The notes: generated from the sequence alone by a model not told the origin. DNA of 64,000 nucleotides from Tachypleus tridentatus (GCF_004210375.1 NW_027467782.1:28313276-28377275), one strand, 5' to 3'; shown: positions 12,301 through 25,417, numbered from the stretch's first letter. A program made the numbers and translations.

Positions 12301-14630
12301 ATACTTAGAACTCAACAAAACATTTTGTTTCTGAACAGAATTTAAAAAAATTATACAACAGACATAATTGAAACACAAATTAAATTTTTATTTTCTTATT
12401 CATAATTGTATGCAGTGGACAGACATCTATATTCACAAATAATATTATCCTACTAGTAAAATGTGTAAAAAATTGAAATATATAGAGTTGACATTTCAAG
12501 TCATTGTCTTAAACTGATGACATTTGAATTCATGTTTGGAAAATTCCTTGTAAACAAATTTTTCAATATTTGTGTACAGTAAGAGATATGATATCAGCTT
12601 GGTGAATAAGTATGACTTTTATAGAGATTTCTAAAGCTAACTGTGATAGAAAATTGGCTCAGCTGAGTGCAAACCTAACTGACAGCTGTCTGTTGTTTTC
12701 AAGTTATGTTATTATAAGGTTGATAGTGTTGTTACATTTATTAAACAACAACAAAATAAAAATCAAACTTCTTTAAAGCCTCTGTTTGTATGTAATTTTC
12801 CTCTAAGTATTGTATAAGAAAGATTTAATACCAAACTTAAAATACTGAGTAACGATGTGTGCTTGTGAACAAATTCTATGTTATGTCTTTTTGTGTAAGT
12901 ATTAAAATTGATGTGTGGGTTAAAGATAAAAAAGTAGTTATATTTTAGTGTCTTTATTTTTCTTTCAGGTGAATAAAAAGTATTACATTTGTTCAGAAAG
13001 TGAGATAGAAAAATAACACTTTCATTTAATATATATTAATTAGAGCATAACCTACTATTTTGTAACTTTGATCTTCATCTACATATTCAGAGTAAATCAA
13101 TGGATCATTGTGATATAATTTTTGAGCAACAAAATCTTTGAAAATGCAGAATAACTTTTATAAACAAGTACTTGTGTTGAGCTGTACCTCATGTTTAAAT
13201 GTTCTAATGCTGTGTTTTTATCACCCAGATAAATCATGATTCTAGCCTATCTAAAAGTTTACATTGGATAATACACTCCTTTCTTACATGTGGTAAAGCA
13301 GAATTTTGTATTATATCAGTGGTGTTGTCCCATGACTATCTGCACAAACAGAAACAAGCTTCAACAAGCTGGGCATTGTCTATGTGAATTGAACCATCTG
13401 CCAAGATTCTGTGATTTTGAATGTATGTGAGGACACACTTGTAAGTGGAAAGTAAGTTAATTTCTATAGTATTTAGTATCTGCTTAGTTTCATGTAACTT
13501 TAATAAGTTTAAACATTTCAAGTAACTTGTCATTCAGTTTGTTGAAAATATTTTGGTACCATTCAGCAATTTAACCAGCATTTATTTATTAGCATGTTAA
13601 GGTAATTAAAAAGCAACACTAACCAAAGTGAATAGTGATATTTATATATATATATATAAATAGACCAAAATTTCCATGTTAGTCACATACCACACTCTGA
13701 CTTATTTATTGAGTCTTGGAATTTAAGATGTATTTATTAATAATTAAGTAATTTGCTTAAATTTAAATTATCTAAGTTTTGAATAAGGCTTAATAGGAAC
13801 TGAGAATGTCTTTCTATATGTATATTTTAATTTACAATACATTTTCATACTCCTATCATTTTATAATAAGTGAATATTGTTTTGACTTTTTTCATCTTCA
13901 GTTTAACATGTGTAAAGAATAGATGTAGATGACTTAATACAGAGAAAAGTGATGGAATGTGGAAATAAACATAATACATTGAATAGTTATATCTTTGATT
14001 CTCTGTAAGTACTGACCTCCACTAGTGCAAACAATAACTAATTTCATAAACCAATCACACTGATATAAAAATAAGTCTTGGTGGTACCTTGCCTTTGTTT
14101 TTTTAAATTTTAACATTGTGCCCTCTTGTCATAATGGGGTATAAACATTGTTTAATGAAATTTAGTCAACTTATTCTAACTTTGGTAGTGAGGAAAGCTG
14201 AAGAATACTAGTAAATAAAAGGCTGTTACTGATGGAATTTTGGCAAGCAATAGTTTTAACTTTGTTGTATACATTGATCAAAGTGAAAGAAACTTAAAAT
14301 TTAAAATGAATAAACATAAGTAAAGTGTTGAGAAAAAAAGGTAAAATTCCAACATTACGTGAACATGCATATCGTATCAGTCTTATCATTTATTGGAAAA
14401 GAACTGTTATTTTGGATCAATTGAATGAAATAACAGCTGGAAATATCGGATAATTTACGAAAGAAATGAAAGTGAAAGTAATTATAAATAAAGATAAAGG
14501 TTTGGCAAGTCAACCAGTATATGAATGACATGTTTTCTGAAAGTTCAGTGTATTAACTAAGTACTCGCATGATCAGTGGCTTTTTACATATTTATGGTTT
14601 CCATGTAGAGTACCTGGTTTGAGACTATTT
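12301..14630. other. no recognised feature
   Basis: AT-rich non-coding DNA. A palindromic (TA)n run lies at about 13638-13660. No conserved reading frame seen. Confidence 0.4.
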
Positions 14631-14639
14631 AAACTTTCC

Positions 14640-14800
14640 AAACAACATTGATCACTTGAGTGCCTCAATTAAACTGTACGCTTGTTAATTATGGAGTACC
14701 TGAGGGTCAGTGCTTGGGCTTTTGTTCTTTCATACTTACATTGATCATATTGCTTGAGGCATGTCATGAGAGTTTACTGAGTTATATTCAAAATTTAATA
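14640..14800 (+). pseudogene. non-LTR retrotransposon RT scrap (GVPEGQCLG motif)
   Basis: One frame reads NYGVPEGQCLG, the counterpart of the conserved 'GVPQGSVLG' block that precedes the catalytic aspartates in LINE-type reverse transcriptases. In a neighbouring frame the following bases read LLFFHTYIDHI, which resembles the 'PLLFxxYINDI' continuation, so a frameshift separates them. Only this piece is legible, and the catalytic 'ADD' region is not found downstream. It is an old, truncated copy. Confidence 0.5.
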
Positions 14801-14809
14801 AAGTTACTT

Positions 14810-16334
14810 TTATTATCATGGTAAGTAAACTTGGCAACAAAACTTAGCTTGTAAAATAAATTTGGAAATTATAGTTTTAATTTCCTAGTTTTTTAGACAA
14901 CATTTAAAAATGTCTTCAATTTTCCATTGTTTCAGAATTGTGATATTTGCATTTTAAGTATTTTCTCTTCTCTTATTCATTGACCACTTCTTGAAGAACT
15001 ACAAAATTTGACATAAGTCGCTCATTATAATATTGTTATTACTCAGACAAAGTATAATTTTTTTATAGCCTTCAATCTTATTTGGTTACAGAGCTATAAA
15101 CTAGAAAATCAAGTCCCTTTAGCCACACCCACAATTAAGTTTTCTCTTTCACAAGTTTCCAATATTTAGTTCTCTTTGATATTTAAAATTATATTACTTT
15201 TAACCAACAGAAATCCAAATATTATATTACATAATTTTCTGTTCAGGAGTTTGTTTATTTTGCTTCCAGTGCAAATTTTATTCCCACAAGAAACGCATTG
15301 GCAAGTTTAGCTAAATTTTTATTGGGTCTTACTGAATGGTAAGAAAGCCAGAAAATTTTGTTAGTCCTAGGACAATATGTGCTTTAAGCATGTTATTTTG
15401 TATTGTTTGTTGCATTTTTGATTAACTAAAAATCATTTAGTGCAGTAATACCATTATAATAATAGTTTTAATTAAGAGTTGATAAAAAAAAGATCCAGGT
15501 AAGTACTATATTTTCAGTTTTTCATGTGTATTATTTATTATTATAAAGGTAAATAAAATATAAGTTTTAGATTAGGTTAAATAAATAAAAAAACAAAACG
15601 TTTTCCTGTGATATGCTCATTAGTAACCAATGCATAACATAATTTCTTCAGGTAACCTAAGCTACATGTTTACAAAGTGGTTCACAACTTGTGTAGTGAT
15701 ATCATCAGTTAGACACAGTTCAAAAAGCAATAAAATTTAAGCATAAATATGCATATATTGTTAAGGGCTTAAAGCTGTTTGAGATAGCCAAATGTGTCGT
15801 GAAGTTACTAGATTGTACTGGTGAAAAAATAAAATAATGAGTTTTCATGCTTCAGACTCCAAGCCCAGTATCAACATCAATGATTAGTATAATATAACAA
15901 ACTACTGGATATGATTTTTACATTCTACTGTGCTCTACTACATATTAAATATTAAAAATGTTTTACACAGAATACAGTAAAATAAATGGTAAAACAAATA
16001 AAAGAAGCACATAATTTCTTTGTACACGTTTTCTATTGAGTGGAGAAAATAAAATCTGAGGTCAATATAATACTGGGACACAGTAGACATGGGGATGGAT
16101 CATGTTAAATACCATTTACAATGGTGGTCCAAAGAGCCAATACAATTTTTATAGCAATGTCTCCCTGTGATTAATCAAAGCAAGTAAATTACAGACAACT
16201 GCCTCCATGCTAAAACATAAGAATTAACAATATTTTCTGAAGATGCCCACCATAAATTACACTAAAAATTATTCATCCTTTTGTAAATTTTTCAACTGTC
16301 AGAAGTCATGCCTCCTGTACGTGAAATAATACAA
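14810..16334. other. no recognised feature
   Basis: AT-rich sequence with short poly-A and poly-T tracts. No domain, RNA gene or transposon end recognised. Confidence 0.4.
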
Positions 16335-16960
16335 AACAGTCACCCTACATTTAGTAAAATTATACATTTTTTTAAACCATAAATATCAGTGCTAGTCTTG
16401 AAATAAATATAAAACTATAATTGTGTTAACAGGTAAAGTCAGATTACCTAATGTAAACAGGTTCATTTTCACTACAAATTATAGAATTAACAGAAATACA
16501 GGCTTTTAGTTTGCTAAGATCTACTGTTTTAAAGTTTATCATATTACTTTTGTTATTTTAATGTTTAGTCATGAATTATATGCATACACAAACATGTTCT
16601 TGCCCTGGGGAAATATTATAATTTAGGGAAACAAAAGTTTTACTCAATAAGATAACTCTGTTAACAATTTCCTCAGAATTAGTTTTCAACTGATGTCTTA
16701 CTTGTACAAAACGTTTCTTTCCATATTTAACTTAAAAACAAACTCACTTTATTATTATTATTATTTTATCCATTTACCTGAAACAAGACAGCTGTCACCT
16801 GGTGTACATTAATAAATACAAGAGATTCTTATTCAGTCTTTTTTAATTTTGAAATCAATGTATCTTAAATATTCAGTGACATGGTAATTCTGATTATAGC
16901 TGTAGGCAAATAAAAAAATCTGAAAAATAATAAAGCTCAACTGAAATTCACGAGAAAAAA

Positions 16961-18063
16961 CAAACTTTAAACAACAAAAGTAGACACCTTAAGTCATGAT
17001 ACAACCACTCCTCCTATACAAACTTTAAACAACAAAAGTAGACACCTTAAGTCATGATACAACCACTCCTCCTATACAAACTTTAAACAACAAAAGTAGA
17101 CACCTTAAGTCATGATACAACCACTCCTCCTATACAAACTTTAAACAACAAAAGTAGACACCTTGAGTCATGATACAACCACTCCTCCTATACAAACTTT
17201 AAACAACAAAAGTAGACACCTTGAGTCATGATACAACCACTCCTCCTATACAAACTTTAAACAACAAAAGTAGACACCTTAAGTCATGATACAACCACTC
17301 CTCCTATACAAACTTTAAACAACAAAAGTAGACACCTTGAGTCATGATACAACCACTCCTCCTATACAAACTTTAAACAACAAAAGTAGACACCTTAAGT
17401 CATGATACAACCACTCCTCCTATACAAACTTTAAACAACAAAAGTAGACACCTTGAGTCATGATACAACCACTCCTCCTATACAAACTTTAAACAACAAA
17501 AGTAGACACCTTAAGTCATGATACAACCACTCCTCCTATACAAACTTTAAACAACAAAAGTAGACACCTTAAGTCATGATACAACCACTCCTCCTATACA
17601 AACTTTAAACAACAAAAGTAGACACCTTGAGTCATGATACAACCACTCCTCCTATACAAACTTTAAACAACAAAAGTAGACACCTCAAGTCATGATACAA
17701 CCACTCCTCCTATACAAACTTTAAACAACAAAAAGTAGACACCTTGAGTCATGATACAACCACTCCTCCTATACAAACTTTAAACAACAAAAGTAGACAC
17801 CTCAAGTCATGATACAACCACTCCTCCTATACAAACTTTAAACAACAAAAGTAGACACCTCAAGTCATGATACAACCACTCCTCCTATACAAACTTTAAA
17901 CAACAAAAGTAGACACCTCAAGTCATGATACAACCACTCCTCCTATACAAACTTTAAACAACAAAAGTAGACACCTCAAGTCATGATACAACCACTCCTC
18001 CTATACAAACTTTAAACAACAAAAGTAGACACCTTGAGTCATGATACAACCACTCCTCCTATA
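16961..18063. repeat. minisatellite: 19 tandem copies of a 58-bp unit
   Basis: Units begin CAAACTTTAAACAAC and end CTCCTCCTATA, with starts every 58 bp from 16961. The unit at 17715 is 59 bp because of one extra A. The units are almost identical. The main variation is at one short site after 'gacacc': TTAAG (state A), TTGAG (state G) or TCAAG (state C). Read 5' to 3', the order is AAAGGAGAGAAGCGCCCCG. State C is confined to the last seven units. The paralogous site in copy B (about 42001-42050) holds a single diverged unit-like sequence, so the array arose after the duplication. Confidence 0.97.
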
Positions 18064-18839
18064 CATTTACCTCTTTCAAAATTTCTCTGTAGGACAACAC
18101 AAATTACAAATATATTGTTTCTGCTTTATAAGAAGTAGAAATACAACATTAAAATCTCTTTACCAGATTTTACAGAAGTGTACTGTTACACAAGATATAA
18201 CACAGAAACTGAAATTAACACTTCCATAACTGGTTTGTGTATCATGTAACTAGGAATATATCTATGCACCATAACAGTGATAGTACCTAATGTAGCTTCA
18301 CAAGACTTGGCATACAGTATGCATATCCTTTGCAGACAAAAGAATTGGAATTTTCGATTATGTATTTTTATTAACATTTTTCCATAAGTATATGGAGTAA
18401 GATGATTAACTGGTCCAAATGCAAAGTGATTTTCATGTTAAAAATATTGTTGTCATCTGAAACTTTCCAAACTTTATTTGCATAATCTCTGAAATTTTCT
18501 AAATCAGTGTGAAATGATTTGTTTTCAGAGACATTTTGTATTACCTCTCTTATTTTCTCTACCATGACACTATACTGGGTTGGTGGACTTAACTGACCTC
18601 CCTACCTTCATATAAAGTTAAGAAATAAACCTCAATTACATTTTTTTTCTGGAATGATATAAAGTTGTAATGGAATACTAGAACTGTTTATTTTCAATGC
18701 CTTATAGCTTGTAACAGTATACATCTACTAATACATAATGTTATTGTTTATTGCTCCTTGAATGGTATAATGTATAATCCAGTATGGGTGATTTTTCTGT
18801 GATTTGTTTTAATTGTGTATCAGTTCTAGTAATTTAGGA

Positions 18840-19715
18840 CTCAGCACATGAAACAAAACAGAAACTCAACATATTAAGAAACCAAATAAACACAGCCACA
18901 AAGCTATGTTCACCTGATAAAATTAATGATGAAATCAACAAAATAAAACAGCACTTCATCAACAAATTTCCTCAAAGAACTGTTAAAAATTATACTCGCA
19001 CACCTAGATCAACAAGAGACAAACATTAGTAAATCCCAAAATACAACAGACTACAAAATCGTATACTGCTGCATATGATATGTTTTCAACATCAGCAAAA
19101 GAAAATAACCAACATTTGAGTAAAAACATGTAAAAAACACAACATTCTAGTAAACACCAAATTTATTCAAAAACTAAGTTCAAAACTAAAGTCCACACAA
19201 TGTAAAAACTAAACTGGCAAACACAACACTAACATAATTTATAAAATACAATGAATATACTATACTCCAATACTATATTGAGAAACAAACAGAAAAATGG
19301 AAACTAGATCCAAAGAACAAATCAAACATTTTGAACACTGCAAATCAAATAAACACAGCATTACCATAGAAAACCCCCATTTACTAAGTTAGGAAACAAA
19401 TGCAAATTCAGAGAAGCCCTGCTTATACAGCAACTAAAACCAATATAAAGGAACACCTTTATACCTATACTAATTAATAACCTAACATCCACCTGTAACG
19501 CCCCCCTACAATCCTGTACCCATTTATACTCTCGTCCCTAAAATGTGTCTGCCAACAGTCACATTCAAATTTCTCTTTCTTAAATTGAAGATGACCCAGG
19601 AAGGTCAAAATGCTGTTCTCTCTTTATCAATAAAAGTATTAATACCCATACCAGCTGTTCTTAGATACATTATTATTTCAAGTGGGTTTCTCTCCATCAA
19701 GAATTACTTCTTATA
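18840..19715 (+). mobile_element. Penelope-like retroelement, 3' part (decayed)
   Basis: The left part reads, in one frame, INTATKLCSPDKINDEINKI and then KQHFINKFPQRTVKNYTRT, as expected for the region after the RT domain, before stops appear. From about 19230 it reads NIIYKIQ, then METRSKEQ, then HFEHCKSNKH, the GIY-YIG endonuclease in damaged form (a stop replaces the first Cys). The end carries 'gatgacccaggaaggtcaaaa', 'taccagctgttctta' and 'aagtgggtttct', a terminal module also found at 39160-39395 and, inverted, at 55255-55395. Copy B of the segmental duplication lacks this element. Confidence 0.7.
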
Positions 19716-20954
19716 AACAGTTTCCCAACACAGTAAAAGAATCAGACAAAACTTTAAGAAATATATAAACAACTCAAGAATTTTACAATATTTTTCAAGA
19801 ATATAGACATTTTTTAAAGTGGATTTAAGCAATATATTGATTGAATAAATTGAGGTTTTCTGTAGACTTCTCTTGTCTCTTAAGACAACATGAATAGAGC
19901 TTTATGCTAAGACTTTTAATGCCACTTTTAATACTAATAAAGTGCTTATCTAGGACATCTTTTTATTTGCTATCAACATTCAATAATACTTAACCCTACT
20001 TTTTTATAGTAACAGTAGTAATACACTAAATAATGCACCAAATAACACAGAATAATAGCAGGCAATATATTTTAACTATCACATTTTTTTTCTTGCTAAC
20101 TGTGTGACAAGAGTCACTAAAAATTCATTTAAGCTTGTCAGTATGTTTCTCTTAAAAATAAAACTTTAATCAAAAGCAAAATTGATAATTTACAGTAAAG
20201 AAGATAATATAATGCATTGTTTGATAAAGTAAACCCTTGGATTTCTACTGGTTAAAGAAAATATAGTACTGAACACCAGAGAGAACTCTTGGAAATATCT
20301 GAAGAAGAGGATGTGATAGGTGAGTGTTGAAAGAAGAGGCTGATTGTTTATTTTGTGGTCTGTAATCAAATCAGATTGAAAGCTTTAAAAATTATGCATT
20401 ACCTCAATGACAACAATGTTATACCAAGTAATTTAAGTTAAATTTCATATTTTTCCAGAGGTGGTGAAGAAGTCAGAGATAAGAGAATGCCAAGAAAGAC
20501 AATGACTCAATTATCACAAATGGAAATTTTTTTTTTAATACTGCCTTATAAAATTAAAAATTTGAAATTATTATTACACTATTAAAATATGGATTATTAG
20601 CTACATTTTAAGCTATATTTATTGCTATACCATGAAAAATGTAGTTTAATTACATTTAATTGTAATTTACTAACATCTTGTGACATGCAAAGTAAAAAAT
20701 GTCAGTGGAGAGATGGTTAGCTAATAAGAAGAGCTCTTTACTAGAAAATGAAAGCACTGCCACTATATTTTAAATTGTTAAAACGTAAGGAAAAAACAGA
20801 ACATAAACTATGATCATTTAATAATAGGTGGACTGAAAAGTTATTGTTATTAGATACTGATAATCAAACTCAAATTAAATATTTTTAAAAGCTGTATCTG
20901 TTTTTGGCAACACACATGATAGTTACAAGTTATAATTTTCCAATACTGAAAATG

Positions 20955-23900
20955 TATTTCTGATACATACTTATACTTCTCTCACAACAGTAGCTATTCT
21001 CGTTCAGTGCTGTTTATTTGCATATAATGCATGCGACAAGCCTTTTGCCCCTCCTCCTTTCCATATTGAAGTTGCATGATTCCAACATGTGTCTCATGAA
21101 AGCCATCATGTGTAGCCTCTTCACCAATAGGAGAATGATATGCTCACATGACACATGTGATTCTCTCTTCAGTCCTCTAACAAACCACCACTTTGAAACT
21201 TGGCAGATGTCAGCACTGGAGAAAAGTGGAGAGGAAGGGTAGGAAATTATAATTGCTCATCAGAAACACATTTTCAGTGTAGGAAAATTATAACTTCTGA
21301 TACATTACATACCTCCTCTCACAAAATAAAACGGGATCAGTGCAAGCATATGATGTATACCCCTGAAACTGAGAGATTTAAAGAGGAGAAGCACACCATT
21401 TCTGAGTCACGTATACTAATTTACCCGTGTGTGAAATGTGTAAGATATAAGGGTGGAAATTAAGAAGAGCACATCCAAGTAAGACAGAACGTTGTAGGAA
21501 GGTAATCCTAACCAGCAGAAGATATTGTAACTTAATCCTACAATGATAAAAGTGGTTATAGCACAGTGGACCATTCTCATTAAGCCCACTACCTCCAAAT
21601 CCTTCTTGTGGGGTACAGACATTTATGCAAGGGTAAGGAGAGGATCATATCATCTTCATCTCAAACCCAAAAACTGGGAGAGTGAAAACCACTCTGATTT
21701 TTGGGTACGACACTAGGATTAGCTCTGAGCTATCAGTCCAAATACTTGACATCTGATATCAAAAGGATGTCCGTTTCATGTAATCAACTCCTCCAACTGT
21801 TAAACAGAATGGGGCCATCCAAATGGCAATAACATCCCTGTAAAAGAGAGGACAAGGATAGTTTGGAACAATCCCACTTTTCCTTGCTGTGACCCACAAC
21901 ACAGATGGAAAAAATCAAGTCAGGAAGATAAACAACCTGAAACCTGTGTGAAAACTTATGTTGACTAATTCACTCTAAATCCAAAATCTGCTCATAGGGT
22001 ACAGACATCCACACTAGGATAAAAAAGATGGTTCCCAATTAAAAGAGGTGAACTACATTTTGACTTCTCACTCAACTGTATGGATTATTGCAAAATTGGT
22101 GGCTATTATATCATCAACACCTGCAAAGTACCACCTACCTACTCTGAAACTGAATGGTTATTGTGTGAAGCTTGTTCAGCAGGGTGCCACAAGGGTCTAC
22201 CACCCTAGTAACTTGGAACTGAAATGATTAAAGAAGGGTGAGAATGCATTGGAGAGTCCAGAGGAATTTATCACAAGAAGTATTGCAATGAGTGACCACT
22301 AAACATTACTTTCAAAAACAGACCATAATGAGTTATTCACTCTAGGCATGGATAGCAATCTTCTTCTGCTTTACCCATGCAGTCTATGGGTGATACAATC
22401 TGAGACAGACATGTTTATGAAGTAAAATACTGCAAAGATATTCACTTTCAAGCAATAATGTGGAACACCTCATCTCCACAGTGAGCATGCACAACCATTC
22501 CAGGAACTTGGAACTGGAATGTGGCAATGAATCCCATACTCCACTTGAAGAAAGGAGGGTGACAATACATCAGGTAGTCCACAGGAATGTTATCACAAGA
22601 AACATTGTGATGGGTAACCACCAAACCTTATTTTCAAAAACAGACCTTAACGAGTTATTCCCTCTAGGCATGAACAACAATCTCCTTCTGCTTTACCCAC
22701 ACAGTCCATGGGTAGTACCAGTCCAAGCAAAATTCTGCAAAGTTATTCATGTTTAAACAATCTTGTGTAACACCACATCTTTGCAGTCAGTATGCAAAGC
22801 ATGGAAGATAAAGTGCAAGTTGACATGGCTGTACAATGTGGATTTAGAGTCAAGAATATCTTGTCAGGCATCACTCACCACAGAGTGGAATCCATGTGAT
22901 AAAAAGTAAATAAAGAAATAAAGTATGAATCAACACTTACCAGCTAGAGTTGCACTAAAGACTGAATAACAGCCACAAGTGGTACACAAGACTCCAGTGA
23001 AGAGGAAACCATGATATGATAAAGATAGTGAGAGATGAACCTGTACAAGTAATGGTTCATATGTCAGATTGCATATTCTCCTCCACTGGACAATGCAGAT
23101 GAAAACCAATGGAAAAAGTGAGGTGTCAAATTTGTTGAGATAACAATGTCTGGGAGGAAGAAGGTAGGGAAGAATAGGCCAACCAAACCATAGGGTGGAC
23201 TCAACTGGTAAGAGTAGAGGGTGAAAGATATGAAGGGTGGAGGATTGTCAGAGGATAAAGAAATGGAAACTGTTCCCTGCAAGTTAGTAGTGTAGGCTAT
23301 ATAAGAATGAAGAACATTGACTAGACACAGAAGCACATTTGAATCTTGGTCAAAAACAAAGATGGGAATAGAAGAAAAGAAAGAACATCCCTCCCAAGCT
23401 GCCAAAGATTTTGAGTGAAAGAAACAATCTGAATAAAGGAGAATGTGGGTAGGTTGACAAAGGATAAGTGAAACTTCAATGGTAAACAAATCTGATCTTT
23501 AGCATCCACAGGATAAGAGAAAAAGGAAATATGACTTAAGGGAAAAATTAAAGACGGAAAATGAGAAAAATGGGTTAAACAGGGGTAAAGGAAAATTGAG
23601 CCACATTAATGTCCCAATCTGGAAGGGTAAGATGTCTGGAAGGGTGATGCATCTAAAAAGAAAGTATAAGAATGTTAAGAATAGGGAAAGTAAAAGTTCT
23701 ACAGTATGGGAAAACAAAAGGTATGGGATAAATATGAACATAAGAATCAGGTTGAAGAAATAAAATTAAAGCAAAGAATAACTACTTCATGAGAAAAACA
23801 AAATCAAACATACAGCAATAAACAAACAAAAGAATATGTCTGAGCTCAAATACTGCTGACCAAGGAATTATAATACAGTAGATGATTGCAGAGGAAGTCA

Positions 23901-24115
23901 CATGCATCACATGATTATATCATACTCTTGCTAATGAAGAGTTCATGCATGATGACCTACAAGAGATGCATGTTGGAATCTTGCACTTCCAACAGATGGA
24001 GAAGGAGGAGTGGAAGGCTTGTGGAATGGATAAAGAAAAGTTTTAATATAGAGGGTACCACTGAACAAGAACAGCTAGTTTTGTGAGAAGAAGGTAAATA
24101 TGATACCAGAATATA
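20955..24115. mobile_element. about 3.1-kb element with long inverted termini, unclassified
   Basis: The reverse complement of about 20960-21200 aligns with about 23870-24110. Shared landmarks are 'catgttggaatc-tgca', 'gg-aaggaggag', 'aaggcttgt', 'cactgaac-agaa-agct' and 'ttgtgagaga/agaag'. Inverted arms of some 200 bp enclose about 2.6 kb that is richer in G+C than its surroundings. The interior carries a two-unit tandem duplication (about 22190-22796) and other diverged repeats. No transposase domain was recognised. A 141-codon open frame on the minus strand (23064-23489) is hydrophobic and matches nothing I know. A foldback-like DNA transposon or an inverted pair of repeats are both possible. 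Confidence 0.55.
22190..22796. repeat. tandem duplication, two diverged units of about 300 bp
   Basis: Unit 1 (about 22190-22483) and unit 2 (about 22484-22796) share, in order: 'aacttggaactg-aatg', 'ccag/acaggaat-ttatcacaag', 'ttttcaaaaacagacc', 'gagttattc-ctctaggcatg', 'caatct-cttctgctttaccca', 'gcaaag-tattca' and 'ca-tgtgtaacacc/tggaacacc'. Identity appears near 80%. Neither unit has a convincing coding frame. Confidence 0.8.
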
Positions 24116-24461
24116 ATTATCCATCATACAACCACATCAAGAGATGAAAAACATGAGAGTAACTGTAGCATTGGCTGTGTTTAATTTTTATCAGATTTAT
24201 CATAAAACATATTTTGGAATTTGTTTTTCAAATACTAAAATGTAAACATTATAATTAATTTCAAAATTGCCTCAAACGTATTACAAAATGATATTAATCT
24301 TACATATTCAATTACATTCCTATCTTCCAGCCTTACCACAAATAGTACCTTTAGTAACCTTTAAACTGTTATCTTCCAAAATTTGAAATATCCCACTTCA
24401 AAAGGGATCTGGTATTATCTTATTTTAGAAATTAAGTTTTGAGCATTGCTCACTGACTTAC

Positions 24462-24621
24462 TTTGTAATTAGTTCCTTCAGAGCAATTAAACACAACACA
24501 CCAAACTGCAAATGACTTGGCTAAATCTTTTATAGTTTCTGTTTTCCCAGTCCCTGCAGGGCCAGTAGCTGCTCCCCTAAGTTTAATTCAAGAGCACCCA
24601 TCATATATAAGTAGCAGTGAT
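24462..24621 (-). pseudogene. dynein heavy chain AAA1 (Walker A) exon, frameshifted
   Basis: Read on the minus strand, one frame gives [15 protein letters not shown] and the next gives [20 protein letters not shown] followed by [18 protein letters not shown]. This is the AAA1 module of dynein heavy chains: the RCYLTLxGAL helix, the Walker A loop [10 protein letters not shown] (24534-24563) and the CVVFNCSDGLDYK strand. AAA1 is the main ATP-hydrolysing site of the motor. The two halves are out of frame by one base at a C run on the plus strand (24574-24577), where one more base would restore the reading. A good donor (GTAAGT) follows at 24461. The acceptor is uncertain. The wording resembles axonemal classes such as DNAH3, 7 or 12 more than cytoplasmic dynein. 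It is either a decayed copy or a real exon with a homopolymer assembly error. The next expected exon (FDEFNR region) was not found downstream. Confidence 0.85.
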
Positions 24622-25065
24622 CTTTTGCGGAGACAAAAATGTAAAATGTGGTTTCATTAGTTATCTTGTATCACTTTTCAGTGGATTGTGGGTACATCAC
24701 TTTGAATACTCTTTATAACTTATTACAGTGTAATTAACAGGTTAACTCTTAAGAAAATCACATATATATTATAATACTTCTGATTTACAAACTAACAAAG
24801 AAAAATAAAATGCATTATATTAGTAACAAAAAATAAAGATTTTGGATTAATAATAATTTATTTCAATGTCATATCTGTTTTATCAATTGGTTATCTTGTC
24901 AGTTGTATGACATATCTGCCACTCATAATGCAAACCATTTATCTGCATACTTTTGATAAGACATGTTCAGACTGGTTACAAGTTTACATTTGGTGTCATA
25001 TTACTTGATTGAAATTATTTAAAGGTGCATTTTCAACAAGTTGAAAGGCAAGTTAATTCAAAAAC

Positions 25066-25090
25066 ATACACACACACACACACACACACA
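25066..25090. repeat. (CA)n microsatellite
   Basis: About 12 uninterrupted CA units. Other short dinucleotide runs are at 4812-4828 (TG), 50189-50211 (GT) and 53816-53830 (AC). Confidence 0.95.
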
Positions 25091-25417
25091 GAAGACTATT
25101 ATACACATTTAAATGTTGGTTAGAAAGGCCTGTCATTACAGAAGAACAAACAATCTGGACTTTTATTTTTTGATTTTAATTATGCTACAGTGTTTTGGCA
25201 GACTTTAATATAAATAAGAAAGCATCTGGAGGAACGTATCTATTACTGATTCTATAACAAAATTATATATCACAGTGAATGAGACCCTAACGATGTACAT
25301 TTCACTCTAGTATCTAGCAAAGGGGTACTGTATATTAAATAAGTATCTATATTTAGCACTTACAGTAAAGGAGAAGAAAAGCTAAACAAGATCCTCACAG
25401 CGAGTGGAGTGTTCCAC

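Larger units (their letters stand above)
16335..20735. repeat. segmental duplication, copy A
   Basis: Collinear, same-strand similarity to 41338-43740. Shared landmarks in order: 'gtcagattacctaatgtaa' (16439 and 41449), 'tactgttttaaagtttatca' (16523 and 41533), 'acaagacagctg' (16784 and 41813), 'tattgtttctgct' with 'ataagaagtagaaatac' (18112 and 42068), 'cttccataactggtttt' (18221 and 42199), 'aacacagaataata' (20044 and 43099), and 'acatcttgtgacatgca' (20673, near 43692). Identity looks like 75-85%, so the event is old. Copy A is longer because it alone contains the minisatellite (16961-18063) and a Penelope-like insertion (about 18840-19715). Confidence 0.85.

Noticed and set aside
16961..18063. 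CRISPR array
   Set aside because: Units are contiguous 58-bp tandem copies with no unique spacers, in a eukaryotic genome.
21018..21463. two overlapping plus-strand frames as genes
   Set aside because: They lie across the left inverted arm of the long-TIR element and have no domain.
23064..23489. 141-codon minus-strand open frame
   Set aside because: Hydrophobic, low-complexity composition that follows from the purine-rich plus strand; no domain and no splice context. It lies inside the long-TIR element. Kept only as something to search.
24100..24440. next dynein exon (FDEFNR region) on the minus strand
   Set aside because: No frame there resembles it. The intron may be long or the exon lost.
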